DNA of 64,000 bases, from NCBI RefSeq assembly GCF_044457565.1, contig NZ_JBITGZ010000015.1, positions 124,001 to 188,000 of the forward strand. The letters are read 5' to 3'. The notes under the pieces were generated by a model. The model worked only from the letters and a program-made list of their open reading frames with translations. It was not told the origin of the DNA and searched no databases. Below, piece by piece: positions 49,730 to 58,563 of this stretch (its first letter is position 1; the number at the start of each line of letters is the position of its first letter). The DNA is from Kitasatospora sp044457565 (lineage in GTDB: Bacteria > Actinomycetota > Actinomycetes > Streptomycetales > Streptomycetaceae). A program made the translations under genes and the position numbers.

Positions 49730-50551
49730 ATGACCACCGACCGCCTGCTCCTGCTCGCCCCCCGGATCAACGACACCGGGCTTCAGCTGCTCACCGCCGC
49801 CCGCCGCCGGGGGATGCGCGCGCAGACGGCCACGGCCTGGCGGCTGCCCGAGGAGCTGCGCGAGGTACGGCCCGCCCACCTGTACGGCGGTCCGCTGTTC
49901 GCCGACGCGGTCGGCCGAGGGCTGGGGATCGCCGCGCTGGAGCCGGCCGAGGACTGGCTCGTCCGGCTCCCCCGCGAGCTGACCCGTCGCACCGTCGAGC
50001 TCACCACGCTGGCCGAGGCGCGCCGCCTGCGCCGCCCCGCCTTCCTCAAACCACCGGCGGACAAGCTCTTCCCGGCCCGGATCTACCCGGACGGCACCGG
50101 CCTGCCGGGGCCCGACGCGCTGGACGACGACACCCTGGTGCAGATCAGCGACATCGTGGCGTTCCGCCGCGAGTACCGCCTCTTCGTCCTGGACGGCGCC
50201 GTGCACACCGCGAGCCGGTACCTGGTCGACGGGCAGCTGAACGTCGCGCCGCTGGCGGAGGACCCGTACCGCGCCGAGGTGCACGCCTTCGCCGCACAGG
50301 TGCTGGCCGCCTGCGCGGGGACGCTGCCGAGCGCGGTGGTGGTGGACGTCGGGCTGCTGGACGGAGACGGTGCCGGCGGCGGCCCCGGGGCGTGGTGTGT
50401 GGTGGAGGCCAACATGGCCTGGGCGAGCGGCGGCTACGGCTGCGACCCGGACCGGGTGCTGGACGTGGTGCTGCGCGCGGCAGGCCCGCTGGCCGACCTC
50501 GCCCCGGCGGACGAGCCCTTCTGCCGGGCACTGGCGACCGTCGTCGGCTGA
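49730..50551 (+). CDS. ATP-grasp domain protein (DUF4343-like)
   Basis: A 273-residue protein with the short ATP-grasp layout: N-terminal DRLLLLAPRINDTGLQLLTAARRRG, the nucleotide-binding Lys in RPAFLKPPADKLFPARIY, then VQISDIVAFRREYRLFVLDGAVHTASRYLV and the metal-binding Glu/Asn pair in WCVVEANMAWASGGYGCDP. Related proteins ligate carboxylates to amines or modify peptides. No precursor peptide is visible next to it. ATG 49730 is chosen because the upstream extension looks non-coding. Confidence 0.85.
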   Translation: MTTDRLLLLAPRINDTGLQLLTAARRRGMRAQTATAWRLPEELREVRPAHLYGGPLFADAVGRGLGIAALEPAEDWLVRLPRELTRRTVELTTLAEARRLRRPAFLKPPADKLFPARIYPDGTGLPGPDALDDDTLVQISDIVAFRREYRLFVLDGAVHTASRYLVDGQLNVAPLAEDPYRAEVHAFAAQVLAACAGTLPSAVVVDVGLLDGDGAGGGPGAWCVVEANMAWASGGYGCDPDRVLDVVLRAAGPLADLAPADEPFCRALATVVG

Positions 50552-50646
50552 CGGCGGCGAGGCACGGCGCGGTGGCCGCGGACGGGCGCGGCCGGGGACG
50601 GGGACGGGGACGGGCAGACCCGGGGCAGACCCCGGCTGCGGCCGGC

Positions 50647-52020
50647 TCAGGCCGCCGACGCCGTGGCCACCGCCGTCGGCGCGGTGCCCGCGTCCCGGCG
50701 TTCCGCCCAGCGCACCACGGGCGCCATCGCCAGGCCCGCAGCCGCGAACACGGCCCCCAGCAACGCCCAGCCCAGCAGGCCGTTGCCGATCACGGCGGTG
50801 GTGACCAGCGCCGGGCCCAGCATCAGCGCGGCCGAACTGCCCGCGTTGAAGACACCCTGGTAGGCCCCGTGGGCGCCCTCGCCCGCGAGGTCGTAGCTCA
50901 GCGCCCAGCCACCGGCCTGGCTGAGCACCTCGCCGAACCCCTGCAACGCCACCCCGCCCAGCACCACGGCGGCGGCCGCGACCGGCGGCAGACCGTGGGC
51001 CAGGCCGATCACCAGGGCCGAGCCGGCCACCAGCAGCCCACCGCGCCGGCAGGCCCGGGCCGCCAGCGCCCGCTGCTCGGTGCCCCGGGTGGCCCGGACC
51101 TGGAGGCAGACCACCAGGACGGTGTTGACGATCAGCGTCCCCGCGACCACGATCCGCGGCGCCCGGGTCTCGTGGATGATCCAGAGCGGCACGCCGACCT
51201 CCAGCATGCCGAACTGCAGGCACAGCACCGAGTTGAGCACCGTCACCGCGAGGAAGGGCGCGTTGCGCAGCGCGGGGTTGCGGCGCCGCCCGGACCGCTG
51301 CCCGGCGCCGGCCTCCGCAACGGGGCGGCCGGGCGTGGGAACACGGGCGTACAGCACCGCGACCACCGCGAAGGAGAGCGCGTCGAGCAGGATCGTCGTC
51401 AGGTACGCGGGCCGGGAGTCCAACTGGAGGGCGATCGAGGCGAGGGCGGTGCCGAGGCAGAGCCCGACATTGGTGACCACCCGCAGGTACGCCCGGCCGG
51501 CCACCCGGCGGTCCGCCGGGAGCACCTCGGCGTAGAGCGCGTTGCGCACGGCGGAGGAACCCCGGTCGACGGCGGTCACCGCGCAGGCCAGCAGGACGAA
51601 CGCCAGGTAGTCGCGGACCAGGACGTAGCCGACGGTGCCCACCGCCTCCAGGGTGACCAGGACGACCAGCACGGGCTTGGTACCGAAGCGGTCGGCGAGC
51701 CGCCCGGCGGGGACACTCGCCGCCACCCCGCACACGCCGGCGGCCGTCAGGCCGATGCCGAGCTGGGCGGCCGTCAGGCCGAGGACGCGGGTGAAGAACA
51801 GCACGCTGACGGCCAGTGAGAGCCCGTTGCCGACACAGTTGATCAGCGTCAGCGAGGCCAGCCGCCGGACCACCGGGTCCGGGTGCAGCAGCCGTGCCGG
51901 GCCGCGGGCCGGCGTCGCCGGCGGATCGACGGCAGAGGCTGCGGGGGCCACAGGGGCGGCAGGGACCTCGGGGACGGCGGACAGGGAGCGGGCGGAGCCT
52001 TCGGCAGGCGGCTTGGTCAT
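50647..52020 (-). CDS. MFS transporter
   Basis: A 457-residue major-facilitator protein with 12 predicted helices: LTLINCVGNGLSLAVSVLFFTRVLGLTAAQLGIGLTAAGV begins the first half, with the loop motif GRLADRFGTKPVL. Both ends are hydrophilic. It is divergent from an ArsR-type regulator across 72 bp containing a perfect palindrome, so its expression is probably repressed by that regulator. The substrate is unknown; export of a drug or metabolite is likely. Confidence 0.92.
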   Translation of the reverse strand: MTKPPAEGSARSLSAVPEVPAAPVAPAASAVDPPATPARGPARLLHPDPVVRRLASLTLINCVGNGLSLAVSVLFFTRVLGLTAAQLGIGLTAAGVCGVAASVPAGRLADRFGTKPVLVVLVTLEAVGTVGYVLVRDYLAFVLLACAVTAVDRGSSAVRNALYAEVLPADRRVAGRAYLRVVTNVGLCLGTALASIALQLDSRPAYLTTILLDALSFAVVAVLYARVPTPGRPVAEAGAGQRSGRRRNPALRNAPFLAVTVLNSVLCLQFGMLEVGVPLWIIHETRAPRIVVAGTLIVNTVLVVCLQVRATRGTEQRALAARACRRGGLLVAGSALVIGLAHGLPPVAAAAVVLGGVALQGFGEVLSQAGGWALSYDLAGEGAHGAYQGVFNAGSSAALMLGPALVTTAVIGNGLLGWALLGAVFAAAGLAMAPVVRWAERRDAGTAPTAVATASAA

Positions 52021-52059
52021 ACGGCGATCCCACCGCGCTCCGCCCCTGAGCAGTAGTGA

Positions 52060-52076
52060 TTTAGGCTCTGCCTAAA
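52060..52076. promoter_or_regulatory. Operator between MFS and ArsR-type genes
   Basis: TTTAGGC-TCT-GCCTAAA: perfect seven-base arms with a three-base spacer, midway in the 72-bp divergent region. TAAAGA and its surroundings could be the -10 of the regulator gene, so a bound regulator would cover both promoters. Confidence 0.8.
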
Positions 52077-52092
52077 GACAAGGGAGCACGAA

Positions 52093-53076
52093 TTGCACCG
52101 GTTCCGGCTCGCCCTGGCGGACCTCGCCTCCGCCTCCTTCGCCTACTCCCCGCTCCAGGAGACCGTCCTCAGCCTGCGGATGTGGACCCACCCGGGCGTC
52201 TACGTCTGGCAGACCCCCGGCTTCGAGCGGCTGCGCCCGGCCTTCGAACGACTCGACAGCGCCCTGCTGCGCGCGCTGATCGCCTCCAACCGCTGGGTGC
52301 CCGACTTCCTGACGCCGCGCCCGCTCAGCCCGGCGCCGGACTTCCGCTCCGAGCTGGCCCTCGTCCGCGCCCTGCCACCGGAGCGACTGCGCACCGAGCT
52401 GGAGCAGACCTTCCTGCCGCACGACCGGACACTGCCCGCGCCGCTCGCCGCCGGCCTGGCCGATCCCGCCCGGCTGCTGACCCGGATCGCCGACGCCATC
52501 GAGGAGTACTGGGAGTGCTGCCTGGCACCCGAGTGGTGGCCGCAGGCGAGGACGGTCCTGGAGGCGGACCTGGTCTACCGCTCCCGGGTGCTGGCCCAGC
52601 ACGGGGCCGCCGCACTGTTCGCCGAACTCGACGGCCGGCTGGACTGGCAGGACGGAGTGCTGGCGATCCGCCGCCGGTGGTCCGCGACGGACGGCGACGT
52701 CACGGTGGACGGCCGGGGCCTGGTCTTCGTCCCGACGTTCTTCGCCCGGGGCGCCATCACCTCGATCAGCGACGAGCACCCGCCCATGATCAGCTACCCG
52801 GCCCGCGGCCAGGCCGTCATGGCCGGTGCGCCGGCCGGCCCCCCGCCGCCGCGCTCGCTGGCACTGCTGCTGGGCGCGCCGAAGGCCCGCCTGCTGGCGC
52901 TGCTCGCCGAACCGGCCTCCACCACGGAGCTGGCCGTACGGCTGGGCGTGACGCCCGGGGCCGTCAGTCAGCACCTCTCGGTGCTCCTGGCGACCCGCCT
53001 GGTCACCCGCGCCCGCCACGGCCGGTCCGTCCTGTACGCCCGCAGCCCGCTCGGCGACGGCCTGGCCGACGGGTAG
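52093..53076 (+). CDS. DUF5937/ArsR-type winged-helix regulator
   Basis: A 327-residue protein. The N-terminal about 240 residues form the DUF5937-like sensory region (LADLASASFAYSPLQETVLSLRMWTHPG; WECCLAPEWWPQARTVLEADLVYRS). The C-terminal about 70 residues are an ArsR-type winged helix: LALLLGAPKARLLALLAEPASTTELAVRLGVTPGAVSQHLSVL. TTG 52093 follows GGGAGC. It is divergent from the MFS gene over a perfect palindrome, which is its likely operator. The ligand is unknown. Confidence 0.9.
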   Translation: MHRFRLALADLASASFAYSPLQETVLSLRMWTHPGVYVWQTPGFERLRPAFERLDSALLRALIASNRWVPDFLTPRPLSPAPDFRSELALVRALPPERLRTELEQTFLPHDRTLPAPLAAGLADPARLLTRIADAIEEYWECCLAPEWWPQARTVLEADLVYRSRVLAQHGAAALFAELDGRLDWQDGVLAIRRRWSATDGDVTVDGRGLVFVPTFFARGAITSISDEHPPMISYPARGQAVMAGAPAGPPPPRSLALLLGAPKARLLALLAEPASTTELAVRLGVTPGAVSQHLSVLLATRLVTRARHGRSVLYARSPLGDGLADG

Positions 53077-53174
53077 CGGGCCAAGCGGACGGCCAGGCCG
53101 CGTCCGCGCGAGGCTCGGCCGGACCAGGCCCGGGCCCGACCCCGCCGCCCCACCCGCTACCCCGCTCGCACCCG

Positions 53175-54413
53175 CTACCGCGAGGCGACCGCCGCCAGCT
53201 TGCGGGCCGCGCGGTACTGCCGCAGCACCTGGGCGAACGTGGTGTGCCCCTGCGTCGTGCGGGCGAACGCCCGCCAGGCCGGGCCGACCAGGCAGACCGC
53301 CGCGTGGAAGAGGTGCGGGCGGCGCTCGAAGGCGGCCAGCATCTGCTTGCCCGCCCGCATCTCCACGCCCAGCCCGGCCTTGATCGCGAACGCGTAGTTC
53401 AGCGCCTGGCGCCGCACCTCCGTCGTGCCACTCGCCTCGGCGATCTGCACCGCCCACTCGCCCGCCAGCCGCCCCGAGCGCAGCGCGTACGAGATGCCCT
53501 CGCGCGTCCAAGGCTCCAGCAGCCCGGCGGCGTCCCCGGCGACCAGCACCCGCCCGCGGGAGAGCGGCGAGTCCTCGGCCCGGCAGCGCGTCAGGTGCCC
53601 GGACTCCACGCTGGGGGTGAAGCCGGACAGTCCGAGCCGGCGGACGTAGTCGGCGAGGTACTGCTTGGTCCGCTCACCGTCGCCGCGGGCCGAGATCACC
53701 CCGACCGTCAGGCTGCTGTCCTCGGTCTTGGGGAACACCCACCCGTACGAGCCGGGCAGCGGCCCCCAGTCGAGGTGGATGCGTCCGGCCCAGGCCGCCG
53801 CGACGCCCGGCGGCACCGGGATCTCGGCCTCCAGGCCGAGGTCGATCTGGTCGAAGGAGACGCCGACATAGCGGCCGATCCGGCTGGCGCTGCCGTCCGC
53901 GCCGACGACCGCGCGGGCCTCGAAGCTGCGCCCGTCGGCGGCGGTGACGACCACCGTACGGTTCTCCCCGCCGCGCTGCTCGACGCCGCTGACGGTCACT
54001 CCGGTCACCAGGACGGCCCCGGCCTGCTTGGCGGCCTGCACCAGGCGGTGGTCGAACTCGTCCCGGTTGACCAGCCCGAACAGCATGCGCTTCGATCGCC
54101 GGGTGCGGGTGAAGCGGCCGTTGTAGGCGAAGGTGACGGCCCGTACGCGGTCCTGCAACGGCAGTTGGAAGTCCGGTGGCAGGCTGTCGCGCGAGGGGCC
54201 GATGATGCCGCCGCCGCAGGTCTTGTAGCGGGGGTGTTCGGCCTTGTCGAGCAGGAGCACGCGCCGGCCCTGCGCGGCGGCGGCGTACGCGGCCGAGGAC
54301 CCGGCCGGCCCGGCGCCGACCACGACCACGTCCCAGATGCCGTCGAGCTGTTCGGGCCCGGGCAGTTCTGCACCGAGCGGGCTGCGGGAAACGGAGCTAC
54401 CGGAGTCTGTCAC
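53175..54413 (-). CDS. Geranylgeranyl reductase-family FAD oxidoreductase
   Basis: A 412-residue flavoprotein: FAD-binding VVVVGAGPAGSSAAYAAAAQG at about 30, then RYKTCGGGIIGP, FLHRL-like NRDEFDHRLVQAA, VVGADGSASRIGRYV and LVAGDAAGLLEPWTREGISYALRSG, the order seen in archaeal-type geranylgeranyl and menaquinone side-chain reductases. It may reduce polyprenyl chains. GTG 54413 is used; a TTG nine bases upstream is also possible. Confidence 0.88.
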   Translation of the reverse strand: MTDSGSSVSRSPLGAELPGPEQLDGIWDVVVVGAGPAGSSAAYAAAAQGRRVLLLDKAEHPRYKTCGGGIIGPSRDSLPPDFQLPLQDRVRAVTFAYNGRFTRTRRSKRMLFGLVNRDEFDHRLVQAAKQAGAVLVTGVTVSGVEQRGGENRTVVVTAADGRSFEARAVVGADGSASRIGRYVGVSFDQIDLGLEAEIPVPPGVAAAWAGRIHLDWGPLPGSYGWVFPKTEDSSLTVGVISARGDGERTKQYLADYVRRLGLSGFTPSVESGHLTRCRAEDSPLSRGRVLVAGDAAGLLEPWTREGISYALRSGRLAGEWAVQIAEASGTTEVRRQALNYAFAIKAGLGVEMRAGKQMLAAFERRPHLFHAAVCLVGPAWRAFARTTQGHTTFAQVLRQYRAARKLAAVASR

Positions 54414-54612
54414 GTCGAGCAATCCTATGCTCCGACCGGCCGTCGCGCTGTCCCGCCGCCGCCGCCGACAGCGGCGAATTCGCCGGAACGCCCCCGGAGC
54501 ACCGCCGGGAGGCCGGGCGCGAAGGATGCGTCAGGGGCGGCCGCAGCGCGCGGACGCCGTCCGGCGCGCCCCCGCAGCGCACCTGACGGGACGACAGCTC
54601 AGGCTGCCGCGG

Positions 54613-55437
54613 CTACACGGCGACGTGCTCGGCCTGCTCCGCACCGGCGAACCCGGCCCGCCCGGTGTCACCGCGGGCGGCGCGCCGCTGCCACAGCCGC
54701 GCGGCCGTCGCGTACGCCACCGCGCCGACCGTGAGTCCGGCGCCGGCTCCGAAGCAGACCTCGGCGATCAACCCGCGCTCACCACGCGCCAACCGGTGGG
54801 CGACTCCCGCGGCGCCCGCCGCGCCGAGCACCGCCAGGCCTGCGGCCCGCAGCCCCCCGGGCAGCTCGAACGACGGCCGGACCGGCTCCGCGCGGCGCGC
54901 CTCGCGGACGGTGTACCGGGCCAGGCAGCCGAGCGCGAGCGCCGAACTCCCGTACTGCAGCACGGTGTACAGCGGCAGCCCGGCCACCCGCTCACCGAGC
55001 ACCGGCAACAGGGTGACGCCGGCCCGGCCCTCGTGGGTGAAGGAGTCCCAGCCGAGGTGGGTGGCCGCACCCACCGCCGCCGAGGCGGCGAACCAGAGCG
55101 CCCGGCGCGCGCCGCGGTCCTTCCCCGAGGCGGCGGTCATACCCTCGGCGGCGGCCGCCCATCGCGGCGGCAGCAATGCGACCAGCGGGCCGCGCAGCCA
55201 GCCGTGCCAGCCGCCCACCAGCGCACCGGCGATCGCCACGTCCACCGTGGCCGCCGCCCACCAGCGGTGCGTCAGCCCGCCGTGCCCGTACAGGCCCGGC
55301 AGCAGCGAGTCGGCGAAGAAGGGCACGTCGGGCGCCATCGACCCGGCGACCAGGCCGGAGGCGACCAGCGGGCCGTGCGCCCCGGCCCGGCGCAGCAGGG
55401 GCAGGACGGCGGCGGGGTGGCTGAGCGTGAACGGCAT
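54613..55437 (-). CDS. DUF4184 family membrane protein
   Basis: A 274-residue protein. MPFTLSHPAAVLPLLRR followed by VASGLVAGSMAPDVPFFAD is the DUF4184 signature, with a HxxDSFTHEG segment (THLGWDSFTHEGR) that could bind metal, as in related membrane hydrolases. There are about six membrane helices. The end is charged. ATG 55437 is preferred, though an ATG nine bases upstream exists. The activity is unknown. Confidence 0.85.
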   Translation of the reverse strand: MPFTLSHPAAVLPLLRRAGAHGPLVASGLVAGSMAPDVPFFADSLLPGLYGHGGLTHRWWAAATVDVAIAGALVGGWHGWLRGPLVALLPPRWAAAAEGMTAASGKDRGARRALWFAASAAVGAATHLGWDSFTHEGRAGVTLLPVLGERVAGLPLYTVLQYGSSALALGCLARYTVREARRAEPVRPSFELPGGLRAAGLAVLGAAGAAGVAHRLARGERGLIAEVCFGAGAGLTVGAVAYATAARLWQRRAARGDTGRAGFAGAEQAEHVAV

Positions 55438-55503
55438 GACGCCCATCCTGCCCCATCGGTACCCGCCGGTCCCGGGCCCGGCGGCCCGTGATAGGAAGAT
55501 CGA

Positions 55504-56007
55504 ATGGCTGATCGCTACCGCTACCGGATCCAGGACGGGCCGGGCGACCTCACCCTGATCTGGCAGCTCGCCGAGTCGGGCGTCGCCGACACCGTCGCGG
55601 TGGACGAGCACGGCCGCCTGCTGGCCTTCGCGGACGAGCAGGCGCTGAGCGCGTACTGCCGCACGGCCGGCTGGGAGCCGCTCCACGAGGCGGCGAGCAC
55701 CCTCGATCTCGCCGCGGTACGGCGGTGGGTCCGGCAGCCCGGCCTGGACCTGGACGCGCACCGCGGCCGGCTGCTGGACGCCTGGAACCTCTTCGAGGAC
55801 CTGGAGCGCAGCCTGCCCGGCGGCCCCGGGCTTCCGCCGCAGTACGCCGCCCATGACGGCGCCTACCGCCGGCTCTTCGACGGCGAGCAGTGGAGCGCCG
55901 CGGACGAAGCGGCCGCCCGCAGCATCCTGCGGGCCGGCCTCGACCTCTGGGACCACGCCGTCGCCACCGCCACCGCGACGACCACCGTCGCGGCCCCGCG
56001 CCCGTAG
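55504..56007 (+). CDS. Conserved hypothetical protein, 167 aa
   Basis: ATG 55504. I do not recognise a named domain. The N-terminus is a beta-rich stretch (YRYRIQDGPGDLTLIWQLAESG, VAVDEHGRLLAFADEQALSAYC), then helices with ARG/LEU (WNLFEDLERSLPG; DGAYRRLFDGEQWSAADEAAARSIL) and a Thr/Ala tail. There is no signal or membrane segment. It looks cytosolic and acidic. It may be an immunity- or barnase-inhibitor-like protein, but this is a weak impression. Confidence 0.7.
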   Translation: MADRYRYRIQDGPGDLTLIWQLAESGVADTVAVDEHGRLLAFADEQALSAYCRTAGWEPLHEAASTLDLAAVRRWVRQPGLDLDAHRGRLLDAWNLFEDLERSLPGGPGLPPQYAAHDGAYRRLFDGEQWSAADEAAARSILRAGLDLWDHAVATATATTTVAAPRP

Positions 56008-56090
56008 CCCCTCGGCCCCACCCGTAGCCCGCCCACCCCGCGGCACTCCGCCGGTCGCCCCGCTCGCCTGCCGCCGCGCACGCTCGCCCG

Positions 56091-57158
56091 TCAGGCCGCG
56101 TCGACCGCGCCCGTCAGGCCCTGCGCCGCCGGGAGCCCGGCCTCCAGGTACCGCAGCTCGCCGCGCCGCCTGGCCTCCAGCGCCGCGGCCAGGCGGCGGA
56201 ACCGCCCGGGTGAGAGCAGGCCCGCCGCGTCCTCCAACGTGACGAAGCGCCAGCCGCGCAGCTCCTCCAGCTGCAACCGCAGGCCCTTGCGCGCCGCGGC
56301 GTCCAGCAGCCCACCGTCGTAGACCAGCCGCAGGCCGCCCCGGCGAGGTCCGGTTCTCGGCTCCCAGTCGACGGCGAGCAGACGCAGCGCCGACGCGTCC
56401 AGGCCCAGGCCGAGCTCCTCGGCCGCCTCCCGGACGGCCGCGTCGGTCGGCGCCTCCCCGCGCTCCACCACGCCGCCGGGGAACTCCCAGGCGGGCTTGT
56501 AGACCGGGTCGACCAGCAGGACCCGGCCCTGCTCGTCGAAGAGCAGCACGGCCGCGGCGACGGTGTCACCGGTCGCGTCGACGCTCTGCACGATCGGGCA
56601 GCGGGCAGCGCCGTTCCTGACCAGCTCGGCGAGCCGCTGGGCGGTCTGGCGCGGGGTCAGGGCGCCGGTGTCGAGCAGCTGGGCGTCACGGCTGAGCCAG
56701 CGGTGGGCGGCGCGGTAGCGCGGCAGGTGGTCCAGACACCACTCGCGGACCCTGGCGCTGCGCTCGGGCTCGCCCGGATACTCGTCCCGGCCGCGGATCC
56801 GCTCCCGCAGGATCGTTTCCGCAGGGTCCAGTACGAAGTGGTGCACGGCCAGCCCGCGGGCGGCCAGTGCCCCGAAGATCTCGTCGCGGTAGTCCTCCCG
56901 CAGCAGCGTCAGCGGTACCAGCAGCGGCCCCTCCACCTCGCTGAGCAACGCGGCGGCCACCTCCGGTACCAGCCGGCGCCAGGACGGCAGGTCCTGGAAG
57001 TCCGACACCGCCGCCAGCCGGTCGGCGGGCAGCACCCGGCTCAACCCGTAGCCGACCAGCTCCGGGTCGTACACCATGCTCCCGGGCAGCAGTTCGACCA
57101 GCTCGCGGCAGGCACTCGTCTTGCCCGCCCCGAATGTGCCATTGACCCAGACGATCAC
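56091..57158 (-). CDS. P-loop kinase / Nudix hydrolase fusion
   Basis: A 355-residue two-domain protein. Residues 1-180 form a P-loop kinase (VWVNGTFGAGKTSACRELV with Walker A GTFGAGKT; LVPLTLLREDYRDEIF; FVLDPAETILRERI), as in small nucleoside or gluconate-kinase-like proteins. Residues about 190-330 form a Nudix domain with a complete box (GGVVERGEAPTDAAVREAAEELG, GX5EX7REUXEEXGU). GTG 57158 follows GGGGA. It could phosphorylate a nucleoside and clean up its phosphorylated derivatives, but the substrate is unknown. Confidence 0.87.
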   Translation of the reverse strand: MIVWVNGTFGAGKTSACRELVELLPGSMVYDPELVGYGLSRVLPADRLAAVSDFQDLPSWRRLVPEVAAALLSEVEGPLLVPLTLLREDYRDEIFGALAARGLAVHHFVLDPAETILRERIRGRDEYPGEPERSARVREWCLDHLPRYRAAHRWLSRDAQLLDTGALTPRQTAQRLAELVRNGAARCPIVQSVDATGDTVAAAVLLFDEQGRVLLVDPVYKPAWEFPGGVVERGEAPTDAAVREAAEELGLGLDASALRLLAVDWEPRTGPRRGGLRLVYDGGLLDAAARKGLRLQLEELRGWRFVTLEDAAGLLSPGRFRRLAAALEARRRGELRYLEAGLPAAQGLTGAVDAA

Positions 57159-57475
57159 AACGTCCCCTGCCTTCGGCTCCCCCGGTGGCGATCGCACCGG
57201 GCGGCGCCGCCGCATCAGCGCGACCGCACCACCCGAGGTGGTACCCGCACCGTGCCCGTCCCCATACCTGGCCCGCCGACCCCGGCGCCCGCACCGCACC
57301 CGCCCCGTGACACCGGCATGTGCACCCCGCCCCAGCCCACCGGAAGCCGCCCCACCCGACTCCCCACTCCACCCCCACCGCCCCAGAAGTCGACTCACCC
57401 GACTTCCCGGCCCGCCCCCAGCACCTCGGAGCCCACACCAGAGTCGACCCGCCCGACTTCCCGCTCCACCCCGTC
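57159..57475. other. Intergenic region, 317 bp
   Basis: Pro-codon-rich, C-heavy DNA between the kinase-Nudix and ROK genes, both on the minus strand. It holds a repeated 23-bp element (57388-57410 and 57442-57464). No gene-like frame is convincing. Confidence 0.5.
57388..57464. repeat. Direct repeat AGTCGAC...CCCGACTTCCCG
   Basis: AGTCGACTCACCCGACTTCC (57388) recurs as AGTCGACCCGCCCGACTTCC (57442), 54 bp apart with two differences, with a partial copy upstream. Confidence 0.6.
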
Positions 57476-58423
57476 TCAGGGGTGCTGTGACCAGAGGGCG
57501 GCGGCGGCCGCGCCGACCAGGCCGGCGTCGGTGCCCAGCTGGGCGGGGCGGATCTCCAGGTCCCGGACGAAGGAGAGGGTGGCGTACTGGCGGAGCCACG
57601 TGCGCAGGGGGCCGAAGAGCAGCTCGCCGGACTGCGCCACACCGCCGCCGATGACGGCGACCTCCAGCTCCACCAGGGTCGCCGTGGCCGCGATGCCGGC
57701 TGCCAGCGCCCGGGCCGCGCGGTCGAAGGCCGCCAGCGCGACGGGGTCCCCGGCCCGGGCCGATGCGGCGACGTCGGCCGCCGTCCCGGCGCCGGCGCCG
57801 GCGCCGGGGCGCCAGCCGGACTCCCGCGCCCAACGGGCGATGGCGGTGCCGCTCGCGATGCCCTCCAGGCAGCCCCGCCCGCCGCACGGGCACGGCTCGC
57901 CGTCGAAGTCGACGCTGATGTGCCCGAGGTGGCCGGCGTTGCCGCTCGGCCCCGGGTAGAGCTCGCCGCCGAGGACCAGGCCGCCGCCCACGCCGGTGGA
58001 GACCACCAGGCAGAGCGCATTGCCGTGCCCGCGCGCGGCGCCCTGCCAGTACTCGGCGGCAGTCATCGCCACGCCGTCGCCGGTCAGCACCACCGGAAGC
58101 CCTGGAGCCAGCTCGGACACCCGCGCGACCAGCGGGAAGTCCCGCCAGCCCGCGATGTTCACCGGGCTGACCAGCCCCCGGACGGCGGCCACCGGGCCGG
58201 CGCTGCCCAGCCCGACCCGCTCGACGCGCGCCCACTCCGGTGCGCCTCGCAACTGCGCCAGCACCTCGGCCACGGCGGCGAAGACCTGCTCGCCGGGCTC
58301 CCGGGCCGGGGTCGGGCGCTGGATCCGCCGCAGCGGCACGCCGTCCTCGGCGCCGACCAGCGCCCCCGCGATCTTCGTCCCGCCGATGTCGATGGCGGCC
58401 ACCATGGCCTGTCCGCTGCTCAC
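57476..58423 (-). CDS. ROK-family sugar kinase
   Basis: A 315-residue protein: the ATP/phosphate motif MVAAIDIGGTKIAGALVG, catalytic Asp in GDGVAMTAAEYWQGAARG, LVVSTGVGGGLVLGGELYPG, the ROK zinc motif HISVDFDGEPCPCGGRGCLE and the adenine motif ATLVELEVAVIGGGVAQSG. It phosphorylates glucose or a related sugar, or acts as an anomeric glucokinase. GTG 58423 lacks a strong ribosome-binding site; ATG 58405 is an alternative. Confidence 0.92.
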   Translation of the reverse strand: MSSGQAMVAAIDIGGTKIAGALVGAEDGVPLRRIQRPTPAREPGEQVFAAVAEVLAQLRGAPEWARVERVGLGSAGPVAAVRGLVSPVNIAGWRDFPLVARVSELAPGLPVVLTGDGVAMTAAEYWQGAARGHGNALCLVVSTGVGGGLVLGGELYPGPSGNAGHLGHISVDFDGEPCPCGGRGCLEGIASGTAIARWARESGWRPGAGAGAGTAADVAASARAGDPVALAAFDRAARALAAGIAATATLVELEVAVIGGGVAQSGELLFGPLRTWLRQYATLSFVRDLEIRPAQLGTDAGLVGAAAAALWSQHP

Positions 58424-58563
58424 ACCCCGAAACCCTACTCCCGCCCCATCGGCCGACTCCCCGTCAGCCGTGCGGCCGAAACCGCACGGCACCGAACCCG
58501 GTGGCCCCGGCCACGACAGGCTGTCGTGGCCGGGGCCACCGGAGGGCTCAGGAGGTCAACGGC

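Noticed and set aside
57159..57475. Proline-rich reading frames in the C-rich gap
   Set aside because: Residue content follows from base bias and tandem repeats; no start signal.
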